A stretch of 64,000 nt of DNA from Sorex araneus (GCF_027595985.1 NC_073304.1:146376746-146440745); one strand, 5' to 3'. Positions 21,040-32,065 are shown, counted from the first letter of the stretch. Made by a program: numbers and translations. The notes: generated from the sequence alone by a model not told the origin.

Positions 21040-22505
21040 ATAATTAATTTTTATAATATGTGGTGATTGCTTTCATATTTAAGTTTATTTTATCTGCATA
21101 CCAAATCTGAATGTTTAGATGTTGTTAATTTTATTTTTAAACTATACATCCTATAAAATTTAATTGTGCCCAAAGTTGGCAAAGTTAGCACCACAGAAGG
21201 TAAACTATTTGAAATCATTAGTACATGGTAAAGATCACTTGATTATCAGAGCAAATGTCAAGTTTGAAAATTAAAAACAATTTTAACTTGCAGTTTGTAT
21301 TAAATACATATTCACAGACTAAGAAAAATTATTTGCTTCTTTCATTATCCATAATTGTACATATAGTCAATAAAGTTTATTTTGGTGGCCATTGAAATTT
21401 TGCTGGAAAGCATATTGAAGTCTGTACTGAAGAATTATTGACAGATTAGGTTTTAGTATTTGCCAAGAATAAACAGTCTCCAAGATCTAGGAATTTTATG
21501 TGGTAAGGAAGGGAAGTCACCATTAGATATACAAGAGATAGGAGCTCTCGTTTTAGCTTTGTCTTCATGTAATGTATTTAGATGTTATTTATTTCTGTGC
21601 CTTATGAAATGAGGTAATAGAGTGAATCTCTGAAGATCATGTTCATTTCATGTATGTGAAATACAACTGATTATATGAAATAGAGAACTGAAGAGTATTC
21701 AGTTATTTTGTAATTACTAATTAAGTAATAATTAGCACTGTCATTTACATATAAAATTAGATTTAAAATATTCTTTGTAAATGACTAAATCACAATGCAA
21801 TATATGATTCTTTATAAAATTTTGGTACCAATTTAAAAAGTGAAAGAAAATGCTGTTTTATACCTTTTTTTCCATAAGTTTGAAAGTATAATTTTTGGAG
21901 CATTTGATATGCCAAACTGAAGTGAAATAGGCCTATTTACAAAAGTGTTTCCAAAAAGGTATCATTATGGAGTCCAGTTAATAACTAAAGATAACAAATT
22001 AATATCAAACAGATATGCTAAGACTTTAGCATAGATTCTGTGGAAAACAAAATTATTTTGATCTCAGACTGCAAAGACTCATTATTCCTAATGCATTTTT
22101 TAAGACTATGATTTCCTGTTCTTAATATTGAGGAATATCATTGAATGAGAATACTTTTATTTACTGTATTTTTTAAATTTACATGTTCATAAACCAACCT
22201 GTTACTTATGCAGAGTTCTTGACTTCTTAGTGATATTGATGCTACAATAGAAAAATACCAGTCACTTTCATTTAGCAATTTTATTGAAATTTGTTTGCCA
22301 AGTATTAGTGTTAGGGATTTATGGAGACTATTGCAGAGGATTAATTTTGACTCAGATTTCCCCTGAAGAATTTCAACCTTAGATTCAAATAATAGCATCA
22401 TTTTTTTTTTCTTTGTAATTAGGGTCAAACCCGTTTCTCTTGTGTAAAGCATGGTCTCTAATTTTGATTCATATTATCAGCATCCTCATTCTTTTTTTAA
22501 ATTTA
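21040..22505. other. Intron 1, AT-rich unique-looking sequence
   Basis: One of the longest repeat-free stretches in the intron. No exon or RNA gene is recognised. The 104-codon minus frame at 22138-22452 has no domain signature. Confidence 0.55.
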
Positions 22506-22509
22506 AGTT

Positions 22510-22652
22510 TTTGGTTTTGTTTTTGGACCACACCCGGCAGTGCGCTGAGGACTCCTGATGGGCTTGGTAATACCATATAAAAATCTAGGGATCTAATCTG
22601 GTTTGGCTGCATACAGGGCAAGCACCTAGTACCTTGTACTATCTCTAGTCCG
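22510..22652 (-). repeat. SINE family 1, antisense, diverged
   Basis: TTGGACCACACCCGGCAGTG to ACTATCTCTAGTCCG. Confidence 0.8.
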
Positions 22653-22774
22653 TTAACATCATTCTTAAGGCATCATTCACATGTAGCTACATATTTAAGT
22701 TATTAAGTTATATATGCATACTTGAGGTGACCCGTGGTATAGAAGTTTTCTTTTATTTATGCATTATAACTTTT

Positions 22775-23262
22775 TTTGCAATTTTATTTTCATAAAGTAG
22801 TTCACAATAGTTCATTACAGATAATATTCAAACACCCAACCAGCAAGAATCTTGCCACCACAATGAGGGAAGTGTGTAAAGATTGTTGATTTCATTCTGG
22901 GGCCCTTTAAGCCCATATTTAAGAGGATACAAGCAAGTATATTAAAACCAAACACATGTGTGCTGCTGTAGGTATATCAGTGGGCTACAGTATAAAAGGC
23001 CGGGGAGAAACTGTGTTACTCTCTTCCAGGAACTTTGTTTTATAGCCTCTGGATCTTGGCTGTTGATGAGATTACATGGTACCGGGGCGGTGGGGGGGGG
23101 GGGGCAGTTTGTGGTTGTGACTGCCAAGCTACTGGAAAACTGGGGATCTGGGTGGAGGAGGCCCAGTCCTGATCTGAGCAGGCTTGGAGATCTCAGCCAT
23201 GGTCCCGCATACCTGTGTTCCTCTGCTGGTTCCTTCATGAGTGAGGGGTTTTTGTTTTTGTT
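22775..23262 (-). mobile_element. Composite retroposon family C, antisense copy
   Basis: The left end holds the tail (TTTTATTTTCATAAAGTAGTTC, AATATTCAAACACCCAACC). The right part holds the 5' module: in sense, GGCAGAGGAACACAGG, TGCTCAGATCAGGACTGGGC, TTTTCCAGTAGCTTGGCAGT, and GCCAAGATCCAGAGGCTATA. A 13-base G run at about 23093-23105 interrupts it. Copies at 30.8, 40.5, 43.2, 49.1 and 59.1 kb share the same modules. The family is inferred from internal comparison; I know no name for it. Confidence 0.7.
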
Positions 23263-24015
23263 TGTTGTTTTAAACTTTCCAGGCAGTGAAGGGGGATGGG
23301 ATGGCTGTTGTTGGCCTGGTTGTGAATGGTTCAGTGCTTAGGCCTTGCTATGCAGAGCTGCTCAGCCCAGTGCTACTGGGGGCTACTCAGACACACCCAG
23401 AGGTACTTGGGGAGGTGGGCTGTTAACCTGTGTTCTTTAGCCTATGAGCTATTTCTTCAGCCCTGAGAGAAAATTTATATCTGTTGGAGAAAATTTATAT
23501 CTATTATGGGTATACTAATAAGTGTGAATTGGTCTATTAATTTGTGATGCCATTAATACAAACTTTTTTTCCCAATTTAATTGATAATTCCTGGTGTGCA
23601 GTGAACAGCTGGCTTCTCTTGCTTACACTGTTGGCTTAAATGTAAGTTTTTTTTTTTTTGTAGAACAGTTTAGTAATGTCAACTAATTTAAAATGCATGA
23701 CCCTTAAGCCAGCAATTCTTTGGTCCTATTAGGAATTTAACCTTAGGAGATCTTCACATCAGTGCACAGAGAAATTTTAAGTTTGTCCCTTAAAGCTATA
23801 ATTGGACAATCTTATAAATGATCCAGATACCTGTTAATAGAGGATTAGTTCAGTGATAGCTATGATATGCCAGTATATACAGTTCTCCATTTTAACCCTC
23901 CTGATTCTTTCTGATTATTTCCCAAAACACTGTGTTATTTCTGTTTCACAGTTTTATAATGGTATGTTTTTATATCTGGTATAAGTGTTCTGCCCTTGTT
24001 TAAAAAATTTAAGCT
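23263..24015. other. Intron 1 sequence, one possible old SINE fragment
   Basis: At about 23300-23465 the words GGTTCAGTGCTTAGGCC and TGTTCTTTAGCCTATGAGCT suggest an old tRNA-type SINE, but the match is weak. The rest is AT-rich. Confidence 0.4.
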
Positions 24016-24016
24016 T

Positions 24017-24186
24017 AGGAAGGGCCAAAGAGAGAGCTTAGTGGGCTGCCTGCCAGCTTTGTGTGTGGGAGGCTTCCTTCGATCCCTGGCCACTCATGGT
24101 TCCCACTAGGAGCATCTCCTGACTACAGAACTAGTAGTAGTCCCTGAGCCCTGCCAGATTTGGTCTCCCTCTCCCCCGCTCCAAAG
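24017..24186 (+). repeat. SINE family 1-like, old sense copy
   Basis: GGGCCAAAGAGAGAGCTTAGTG to GGTCTCCCTC, strongly diverged, B box TTCGATCCCTGG intact. Confidence 0.7.
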
Positions 24187-24485
24187 AAAGTTACAGGCAT
24201 AAAAGTTTAATAGATGCTATTCTTAACGAATACCTTACTAACTATGCTATTTCAAAACAGTTTTTCATTTTATCAGATTACCTCTCATGAAGTAAACCTT
24301 GTGACTGAATTTGACTTTTTTCACTACGTGGTTTCATACTTTCGCAACATTATAGACCTGTTATATATGTAAATATCAATATACAGTTATACATTGTTTT
24401 GCATGCTCTTCAGTATCTTGCTCTGGTTCAGTTATTTTATCCACATTGACTTTATATTGTATGATTAAATTTATTCATGTTGATT

Positions 24486-24726
24486 AAGGGCTGGAGCACA
24501 GTGGGTAAGGCTTTTGCCTTGCATGCATCCTACCCAGGTTCGATTCCTCCATCCCTCTCGGAGAGCCAGGCAAGCTACCGACCGAGAGTATCCTGCCCGC
24601 ATGGCAGAGCTGGCAAGCTACCGATGGCGTATTCACTATGCCAAAAACAGTAACAACAAGTCTCACAATGGAGATGTTACTGGTGCCCACTCGGGAAAAT
24701 TGATGAACAATGGGACTACAGTGCTA
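24486..24726 (+). repeat. SINE family 2, sense, with target duplication
   Basis: GGGCTGGAGCACAGTGGG to ACTACAGTGCTA. CATGTTGAT occurs at 24476-24484 and 24727-24735, a 9-bp target duplication. Confidence 0.92.
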
Positions 24727-24735
24727 CATGTTGAT

Positions 24736-25613
24736 AGATAATTAGGTTAATTTTATTTTTGCTGAAAAAATATTCTTGTACATATGTTTTGGTGCTCATG
24801 GGTTTTTCTCCAGGGTTTAAAAAAGAATTATTGATTTGTAAAGCATTTGCATCAGTGACTCTAAATTTTGTTGATAAATTAATCTTTAAGATATTTATAT
24901 CAATTTACACTCACCCTGGCATCTACACAGATCATAGTATTCTCAGATTTTAAAAAAATATTTACAAACCCAATAATCAGATTTAATTTTTTTATTTCCC
25001 TGATTACTAGAGAAATAGAGTGTTAGTTTTACTAACATTGGTTGGTTTGGGTTTTCTATCTTTGAAGGTTGCTTGTCATTTTTTCAGGCCAATTTTTCTT
25101 TTAGGTGTTTCTGCTTTTTTTTTTTTAACTCATTTGTAGGAATTATATATTCTGTATAATTTTTTTGTGTGTGTGGTACTGGAGATCAAATCCACATGCA
25201 TGGTGTGCATGTTACCACTGAACTTAAGTCACTTGGGGACTTTCTTTGTAGGTTATATGTATTATGTTTATCTTCTTGGGTGTTCTTTCTTAGTTTTTTC
25301 TTTAAAAAATAGTATAGTTGTACAGAAGTTTGAAGTGTATATTGAAGCTGTCAGTAGCGAGCGGTCTGAAAGAGAGTTCATGGTAACCTGGCATACTGAT
25401 ACTGTACGTCCAGCCATCAGAACTAGGATAAATGAACTTCTCTCTTAGATAAGCCATATAGACTGTGGCATTTTGTCATATTAGCCCATACTAGGGAGAA
25501 TTACTTTTTATACCTTTTTCTTTAAAATTGTGTTTGTTCTTTCTTGATTTTAAGCACTTCTAGCAATATTTACTCCTTTAGAGATAAATTAGCCATTGTA
25601 AAAAGTTTAATTT
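24736..25613. other. Intron 1 sequence, nothing firm
   Basis: AT-rich. The 93-codon frame at 25167-25448 includes a degenerate SINE-like stretch (GGTACTGGAGATCAAATCC) and is not supported as coding. Confidence 0.45.
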
Positions 25614-25800
25614 TGGGACTGGAGCATAGTACAGTGACTAGGGCTCTTGTCTTATGAGCCGCAGACCTGGGTTCTATCCCTAGCACTCCATATGGTCCCC
25701 CAAGCACTTCCAGAAATGCTGCCTGAGTGCAGAGTCAGGCATAAGCCCCAAACACCACTGGATGTGGCCCCCAAAGCCAAAAATACAAAAATAAAAAAAC
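25614..25800 (+). repeat. SINE family 1, sense, diverged
   Basis: GGGACTGGAGCATAGTACAG to GATGTGGCCCCCAAAGCC followed by an A-rich tail to about 25875. Confidence 0.88.
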
Positions 25801-26176
25801 TCAAAACAAAAAAAATCATCATTAGCAACAACAACAAAACTCTAGAAACATAAAGCAAAACCAAAAAAAAAAAAACCCTACAGTTTAAATGTCATTTATA
25901 ATAGTGTTGTGCAACACTACCTCTATCTAACTCTGAAACTTTTTCACACTCCAAGAGAATCCATGTCTATTAAGCAGTTACTCCTTTTCTCCTTTTGAAA
26001 ACCACCAATCTGTTTTTCGTTTCTAAGAATTTACATATGCAGATAAATATTACCAATGTATAAATTTTCACATAAATGGAATTATGCCATCTAAGACCTT
26101 AAATTTTGTAAGTCTTGTTTAACTTGTTGTTGAGACTTATCCAAATTCACATTGTTCTTTGTCAATGTTTCATTAC

Positions 26177-26352
26177 TTGGGGCTGGAGCCATAGCACGGT
26201 AGGTAGGGCCTTTGCCTTGTATGCAACCTGACTCTGATTCGATTCCCAGCATCCCATATTGTCCCCTGAGCACCGCCAGGAGTAATTCCTGAGTGCAGAG
26301 CCAGGAGTAACCCCTGTGCATCGCTGGGGTGATCCAAAAAGCAAAGAAAAAA
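26177..26352 (+). repeat. SINE family 1, sense
   Basis: TTGGGGCTGGAGCCATAGC to GATCCAAAAAGCAAAG. A short TTTCATTACTT word lies at both ends (26165 and 26354) and is probably the target duplication. Confidence 0.92.
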
Positions 26353-26509
26353 ATTTCATTACTTTTTAAGGTGAGTAGTATTTCTTTGTATATACAAGCA
26401 ATATATATATATATGTATATATTTATGTATTCATCTGTTGATGGACATTTGGGTTATTTTCATCTTCTGACTATTAGAATGATATGGCTATGAACACACA
26501 TCTGCATGT

Positions 26510-26693
26510 TTTTTTTTTTTTTTTTTTTTTTCTTTTTGGGTCACACCCAGCAATGCTCAGGGGTTACTCCTGGCTTTGCACTCAGGAATTACTCCTGGCA
26601 GTGCTTGGGGGACCATATGGGATGCCGGGGATCGAACCCGGGTCGGCCGCATGCAAGGCGAACGCCCTACCTGCTGTGCTATCGCTCCGGCCC
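26510..26693 (-). repeat. SINE family 1, antisense, young
   Basis: Long T run, TTTTTGGGTCACACCCAGC, CpG-rich head GATCGAACCCGGGTCGGCCG. CACATCTGCATGTTTTT flanks it at about 26498 and 26694, giving a clear target duplication of about 15 bp. This is another potential pseudo-acceptor in the sense strand of intron 1. Confidence 0.95.
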
Positions 26694-26762
26694 CACATCT
26701 GCATGTTTTTAAGTATACTTGTTTTCAGTTCTTTTGGTATTCACCTAGGAGTGAAATTTCTA

Positions 26763-27003
26763 GTGCATAGCGCAGTGGGTAGGGCATTCGTCTTGCACGT
26801 GGCCGATCTGGGTTCGATTCTTCCACCCCTCTCGGAGAGCCTGGCAAGCTACTGAGAGTATCTCGTCCACACGGCAGAGCCTGGCAAGCTACCTGTGGTG
26901 TATTGGATATGCCAAAAACAGTAACGATGAGTCTCACAATGGAGGCGTTACTGGTGACCACTTGAGCAACTCGATGAGAAATGGGAGACAGTGACAGTGA
27001 TGG
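26763..27003 (+). repeat. SINE family 2, sense
   Basis: TGCATAGCGCAGTGGGTAGG to GGGAGACAGTGACAGTGATG; the first ~15 bases of the head are missing. Confidence 0.92.
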
Positions 27004-27116
27004 TATATCTGTATTTGATATTTAAATTGTTTTCTATCACAGTTGATAATTTTATTACAAACTTTCCAATTTCTCCAGCACTTAAAAATGTATTTATCCC
27101 AGTGGGAATTATGTTT

Positions 27117-27152
<36 letters not shown>

Positions 27153-27304
27153 TTTTTTTTTAATTAGTACTCAGTTACTCCCAGCTCTGTGCTCAGGGAT
27201 AACTCCTGTCAGACTTTGGGCACCATATGGGATGTCAGGGATCAAACCTAGGTCAGCTGTGTGTATGGCAAATGCCCTACTGGCTATACTATAGCTTCAT
27301 CCCA
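27117..27304 (-). repeat. (AT)n tract and antisense SINE family 1-like copy
   Basis: AT repeats at 27117-27151 form the tail end of an old antisense copy (CAGTTACTCCCAGCTCTG to ACTATAGCTTCATCCC). Confidence 0.78.
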
Positions 27305-27402
27305 TTAAGTGGTATTTTACTGCGATTTTGATTTTCCTAACATCTTCCTTACACCTTTTTATGTGCCTTGTATATAATTACACACACAGACATATATATA
27401 TA

Positions 27403-27414
27403 TATATATCCTTT
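27403..27414. repeat. Target-site duplication, left copy
   Basis: TATATATCCTTT, identical to 28836-28847. Because it merges with an AT repeat and a T run, the exact edge may move by a few bases. Confidence 0.8.
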
Positions 27415-28835
27415 TTTTTTTAATTTTTTTATTGAATCACCAAGTGGAGGGTTACAAAGTTCTCAGGATTATGTCAGTTATACAATACTCAAACACCCTT
27501 CCCTTCACCAGTGCCCATCTTCCATCACCAACCCCCCCCCAGTATATCTGCCGCCCCCTCCCACCTCCCCAGTCCCCACCCTTGTACGTGATAAGTTTCA
27601 CTTCGTTTACGCTTATCTCGATTACATTCCATGTTTCAACACACAACTCACTACCGTTGCTGGGGTTTCCCCCCAAAAAGAAAAAGACAGTCCTATTGCC
27701 AAGGAGGCATTTGATAGTTCTCCATTGCTAAGAATATAGAGATATTAAGTCCCGCTGTTTGTTACATAACTTTTCTTTTTCCCCCTTGCCCCGCGCCACT
27801 GAGTTCACACCTGTTTAGTAATCGCCACGCTGTCTGACAAAGGGAAAAAAAAAACGAAGAGGATGGTTATTTCCCGTCATCAGCCGGCGTGGGGCTCTGG
27901 CTTAGTTGATAGTCTAGTAGAGTGTCTGCAAGCAGTTTCTGGAACCAAAGGTCTTGCGCTGATACCGGCTCCGGCTCGAGATTCCACCAGCGTCCCACTG
28001 GTCCATGTACATAATTTTCCCCCTTATATCCCATTCCCACGCCACCAGGTCTGTTTGCTTACTGGACATCACACTATGTTTGACACCACGCCGCGTTTCT
28101 TCCGAGAAAGAAGGATATTTCTTCTCAGCCGGCTTGGGGATATAGCTTAGTTCAGTCTAGAGAGATGGCTACCACTTTGATTGCCTTCAATATTTCAACA
28201 AAAGACTTACTATTCTTGTTAGGATCTCCCACAAAAGTCCGACCCATTAAGAAGGAACCATTACATATTGCTGATACTAAGATGACATTAGGTTGCGCGG
28301 CCGCTGTCGCGGCCGCGCGGTTTTGGGTTTCTGTATAAAGTCCAGGGAAAATTCTGCCTGAAATTCTATCACTACAATCTTTTACCTTTTTATGGAGCTC
28401 ATAATATGGGAAAACCTAGAGAAATACCGGGCCCCCCGCATGGGCGGAAGTGGGAAAGCTCCCTTGTCCTCCTCAGTCATACTGGGGCTGCGGGCGCGGC
28501 AAAGTGGGAAAGCCCACGTGGCTGCACTCTCTTTAAGTGTCCGATGTGGGCGGAGACCGGTACTTCCCCGCCCTCGATCTCCCGCCAGCTGCGCTGCGCA
28601 TTTGGGTGCGTCTCTCCATTTTGTGCTCAGAGAAGTGGGGTGGAGGCTGTGCTGTGCTCAGGAGAAGTTGAAGGAGAGAGAGAGAGATTAAAAAAAAGAG
28701 AAACGCCGGGCCCCCGCACGGGGGACCTGGCGGAAATGCTCAAGTCACATCTGCAGGTTGCTGGCGGGCTGCTGGTGTCCAAAGCAGCTCCCTCCTCTTC
28801 CTCAGTCATTCTGGGGCTGCAGCCGCGGAGAAGTC
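27415..28835 (-). mobile_element. Young ~1.42 kb composite retroposon with promoter-like 5' repeats and L1 3' tail
   Basis: The element is read on the minus strand. At its 5' end (28835 downward) two related promoter-like units each carry GACTGAGGA and GCCCGG words: unit 1 at 28698-28833 and unit 2 at 28419-28500. Between them lie a CACGTG E-box (~28517), TGCGCAGCGCA (~28590) and GC-box-like GGGCGG. Next come a GC palindrome (28295-28318) and a ~245-bp body present twice (GCCGGCTGA landmark at 28126 and 27881). The last ~170 bp matches the local L1 3' UTR (GGGCACTGGTGAAGGG, ATTCAATAAAAAAATT). The 12-bp target duplication and retained CpGs indicate a recent insertion. No long ORF is present, so it must be non-autonomous. 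The layout recalls primate SVA/LAVA composites, but the parts are different. Confidence 0.75.
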
Positions 28836-28847
28836 TATATATCCTTT

Positions 28848-29706
28848 AAAGTTCTTGAAAGTGGTGTTGTCGAGTTACAGAAGTATGTTGCTTTGTTTTT
28901 TAAAATATAATTTCTGGATTCTAGACCCTTTTTACATTTTGACTAATGTCCTTTGACACACAGTTTGGAATTTTGAAAAAGCCCAGTATATTCTTTTTGC
29001 TTTTGTTTTAAATAGGGTCCACACTAGGTGTACCAGGGGCTGTACCACTTGAGCAGTATCCCCAACCTACTTGCATATACTTTTGATGTATAAAACCATT
29101 TGTAAACTGAGCTCATGAAAATTTACTCCTTTTTCTCAAGAACATTGTGTTCTTTTATTAGGTTATGGATCTATTTTAAGTTTTTGTGTATGTTGTGAAA
29201 TAGGAGTTCAATATTGTTACTAGTATTTTTGGCTTTGGATTGTCCTGACACCACTAGTTTACAAGACTGTTTTCCTTATTGAATGGTAGCCTGTATTCTT
29301 GTTGAAAATAAGTTATTTCTGGACTCATGTTCTATTCATCTATATTCCGTCCTTATGTCAGTATACATTGGTTTGATTACTGTACTTCGTAATAGGCTTT
29401 GAAATTGGGTTTTGTTCAATATTCTTCTTTTTCAGTGTTATTTTGACTGGATTCACTTGTAATTCTTTGTGAAGTTGAATATCATTGATTCTTGACCAAT
29501 TCTGCTGTTGTGATTTTGATAGAGATATTGTTGAATCTGTAGAGTTTTGGGGTAGATTCCCAGATTCACACAGTTTTATTTAAAATTCCAACTTGTCGTA
29601 GTGACTTCAAGCTCACAGGAATCATTATTTTGCTCTTTTTTGGCCCCCTAATTCCATAACATTCATTATCTTATTTATGTGTATCTTCCTTTAAAATAAT
29701 TTTTTT
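28848..29706. other. Intron 1 sequence, nothing recognised
   Basis: AT-rich; a generic SINE-like fragment at about 29015-29075 (AGGGTCCACACTAGGTGTACC) is too short to classify. The GTTACTAGTATTTTTGGCTT-type text near 29215 may be decayed L1. Confidence 0.45.
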
Positions 29707-29708
29707 CG

Positions 29709-29885
29709 GGCTGGAGCGATAGCACAGTATGTAGGGCATTTTCCTTGTGCGCGGAGACCTCTGTTCAATTCCCAGCATCCCATATGGTCTTCTGAGCACC
29801 ACCAGGGGTAATTCCTGAGTGCAAAGCCAGGAGTGACCCCTGTGCATTGCTGGGTGTGACCCAAAAAAGAAAAACAAAACAAAGC
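29709..29885 (+). repeat. SINE family 1, sense, with CTCF-core-like word
   Basis: GGGCTGGAGCGATAGCACAG to GACCCAAAAAAG. The body holds GAGCACCACCAGGGGTAATT, close to the CTCF core. Confidence 0.93.
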
Positions 29886-29929
29886 AAAAATCATATTTTT
29901 CATCATTGTTTAGCTAAACTATCATAACA

Positions 29930-30636
29930 TTATTAATCTTCATAGTTTTGTTATACAAAATTCCTGCATCTCATTGCCACCATTATGCCCAGGTGCCCAT
30001 TGTACCCATTGTGCCCCACTACTCTTCTCATGTCAACTTTAGTCCATCTCTTCATTCCTCCTAACCCCTTCCCCCACTGTTTTGGTAATGACAGTTTGGT
30101 AGTCCGTAGCCAAGTGTGTTGTTTAGCTATACTGTCCATTCCCTTGCTGTCTCTCAATCATACAATGTTCCAACACCCATTACTTTACCACTGTACATTT
30201 CCCACCACCAATGTCCCCAGTAGCCAACCCGCCACCCCCCGCACCCCTCAACACCCAGCCTGTCTCTATGGCAGACAATTTTCATCTTTCTGTGGTTCTC
30301 TCTCCCTCTCTCCTCCCTCCTCTCCCTCCCTCTCTCTGTTCTTCTCTCCCCCTGTCCCTCTCCTCTTTTGTCTCCCTCTTCCTCTCCTTCTTCCTCCCTC
30401 CCTCTCTCTCGCCCCCTTGTGGCTTGCAGTATAGGTACTGAAACATTATCATGTTTTTCCCTTTACCTACTTATAGCACTCAGTTATTGTCCTGATTGAT
30501 TTCCAACTTGTCGTAGTGGTCCTGTCTCTATCCTAACCATCCTCCCTTATCACCACTTGTGGCAAACTTACAACTGTGGACCAATCCTCCGGGCCCTTGT
30601 TTCTACTGTCTTTGGGAATTAGTCTCATACTTTAAT
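29930..30636 (-). mobile_element. L1 3' UTR region, antisense, with long polypyrimidine tract
   Basis: CATACAATGTTCCAACACCC, CCACCACCAATGTCCCC and AGTCTCATACTTTAATG match the L1 3' ends elsewhere. A CT-rich tract at about 30296-30415 is the antisense of the G-rich 3' UTR run and is longer here than in other copies. The 5' (right) end is replaced by an AT satellite. Confidence 0.85.
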
Positions 30637-30780
30637 GTATATATATATGTATATATGTATATATATCACACATATGTGTATATATACATATATGTGTATA
30701 TATGTATATATCACACACATGTATGTATATATCACACATTTTAATATATATGTATATATATATCACACATTTTATATATA
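30636..30780. repeat. AT satellite with TATATCACACA units
   Basis: ATATATGTATATATAT alternates with TATATCACACA four times, forming an AT-rich array with strong self-complementarity. Confidence 0.88.
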
Positions 30781-31386
30781 TTTCGGACGAGCCTCATGCA
30801 TGAAGGGACCGGCAGAGGAACTCAGGTGTGTGGGACCCAGGGCTGAGATCTCCAAGCCTGCTCGGATTAGAACTGGGCCTTCTCGACCCAGACCTCCCAT
30901 TTTCCAGTAGCTTGGCAGCCACAACCACAAACTGCCCCCAGCACCATGTAATCCCACCAACAGCCAACATCCAGAGACTATTAGACCCAGCTCCTGGAAG
31001 CGACATCTAATAGCCTTGTTTTCCCTCTTGGAGAACCTAACAAACTACCAAGAGTCTATTGCCCCCACGGGAGAATCTTGCAAGCTCCCCATGGCATATT
31101 CATACCTCAAATACAGTAAAATCTTATACGTACCTCTCAGAGAGCCCGGCAAGCTAACGAGAGTATTCTCGCCCGCATGGCAGAGCCTGGCAAGCTACCC
31201 GTGGTGTATTCAACATGCCAAAAAAGTAACAATAGGTCTCATTTCCCTGACCCTGAAAGAGCCGCCAATCGTTGGGAAAGAAGAGTAAAGAAAGGCTGCT
31301 AAAATCTCAGGGCTGAGTGTAATAGAGACGTTACTGGTACCCGCTTAAGCAAATCTATAAACAACGGGATGACAGTGTTACAGTGA
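30781..31386 (+). mobile_element. Composite retroposon family C, long copy containing SINE 2-type body
   Basis: Starts GAGCCTCATGCATGAAGGG and runs through the 5' module (GATCTCCAAGCCTGCTCGG, CCAGTAGCTTGGCAGCC). It then continues without a tRNA head into two successive copies of the family 2 body: the first at about 31025-31125 (diverged) and the second at 31131-31240 (GAGAGCCCGGCAAGCTAACG). A ~80 bp unique insert (31241-31320) follows, and then the family 2 tail (GACGTTACTGGTACCCGC). This suggests the SINE 2 body derives from this longer element, or the reverse. Confidence 0.65.
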
Positions 31387-31737
31387 TATATATCACAAAA
31401 ATGAATGCATCTGATAAACAGGTTTTCGTATTCCTAGTGTACATCATTCCTAGTGTACACATCACAGGCCAAGAAAGAAAGCTCAAGAAGCTGAGGATAT
31501 GCTTTGTATGCAAGAGCCCTGGATTCACTCCTCAACACCGTATGGTCCCTTGAGTACCACAGGAAGTCATTCCTGCACAGAATCAAGAGCACTGCTATGT
31601 GTGGACCTCAAATAAAAAACAATAAAAAGAAAACACAAGTTATTATGGATTGCAGAAAAGCATTAAGAAGGAAATTAATAATAATATAGACTTTCATAAA
31701 GAATAAGAAAAATCACAAATAACCCATTAAAACGTCT
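31387..31737. other. Intron 1 sequence with an old SINE-like fragment
   Basis: At about 31470-31640 the words GCCAAGAAAGAAAGC, ATGCAAGAGCCCTGG and ATGGTCCCTTGAGTACC suggest a very old + strand SINE. Nothing else is recognised. Confidence 0.5.
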
Positions 31738-31929
31738 CCATAGTGAGACTTGTTACTGTTTTTGGCATACTGTTTTGGCATATAAGCCACGGGGAGCTTG
31801 CCAGGCTCTGTTGTGCGGGCGGGATACTCTGGGTAGCTTGCCGGGCTCCCCGAGAGGGATGGAGGAATCGAACCTGGGTTGGCCTTGTGTAAGGCAAACA
31901 CCCTACCTGCTGTGCTATCACTCCAGTCC
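31738..31929 (-). repeat. SINE family 2, antisense, tail-truncated
   Basis: CCATAGTGAGACTTGTTACTG to CTATCACTCCAGTCC; the sequence TTTTGGCATACTG is locally duplicated. Confidence 0.9.
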
Positions 31930-31937
31930 ATTGAGAT

Positions 31938-32065
31938 AACAGAGTTTATAATACTGTTGATTATACTTTTCATGTACACATCATTCCAATACCACACCCA
32001 TTGCCAGTGTCTAACTTCCCTCCACCAGTGCCCCAAAGACTCCTCTTGCTTTGTAAGCACATTTC
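31938..32065 (-). mobile_element. L1-type 3' tail fragment, antisense
   Basis: ATCATTCCAATACCACACCC and CTTCCCTCCACCAGTGCCCC match the common 3' tail but are diverged. Confidence 0.6.

Noticed and set aside
25167-25448. 93-codon + strand frame as a possible exon
   Set aside because: It overlaps a degenerate SINE-like stretch, has no splice signals in phase with MAN1A2 and no recognisable domain.
29985-30434. 149-codon + strand frame rich in Ser/Leu/Pro
   Set aside because: It reads the antisense CT-rich L1 3' UTR and its composition comes from the pyrimidine tract.
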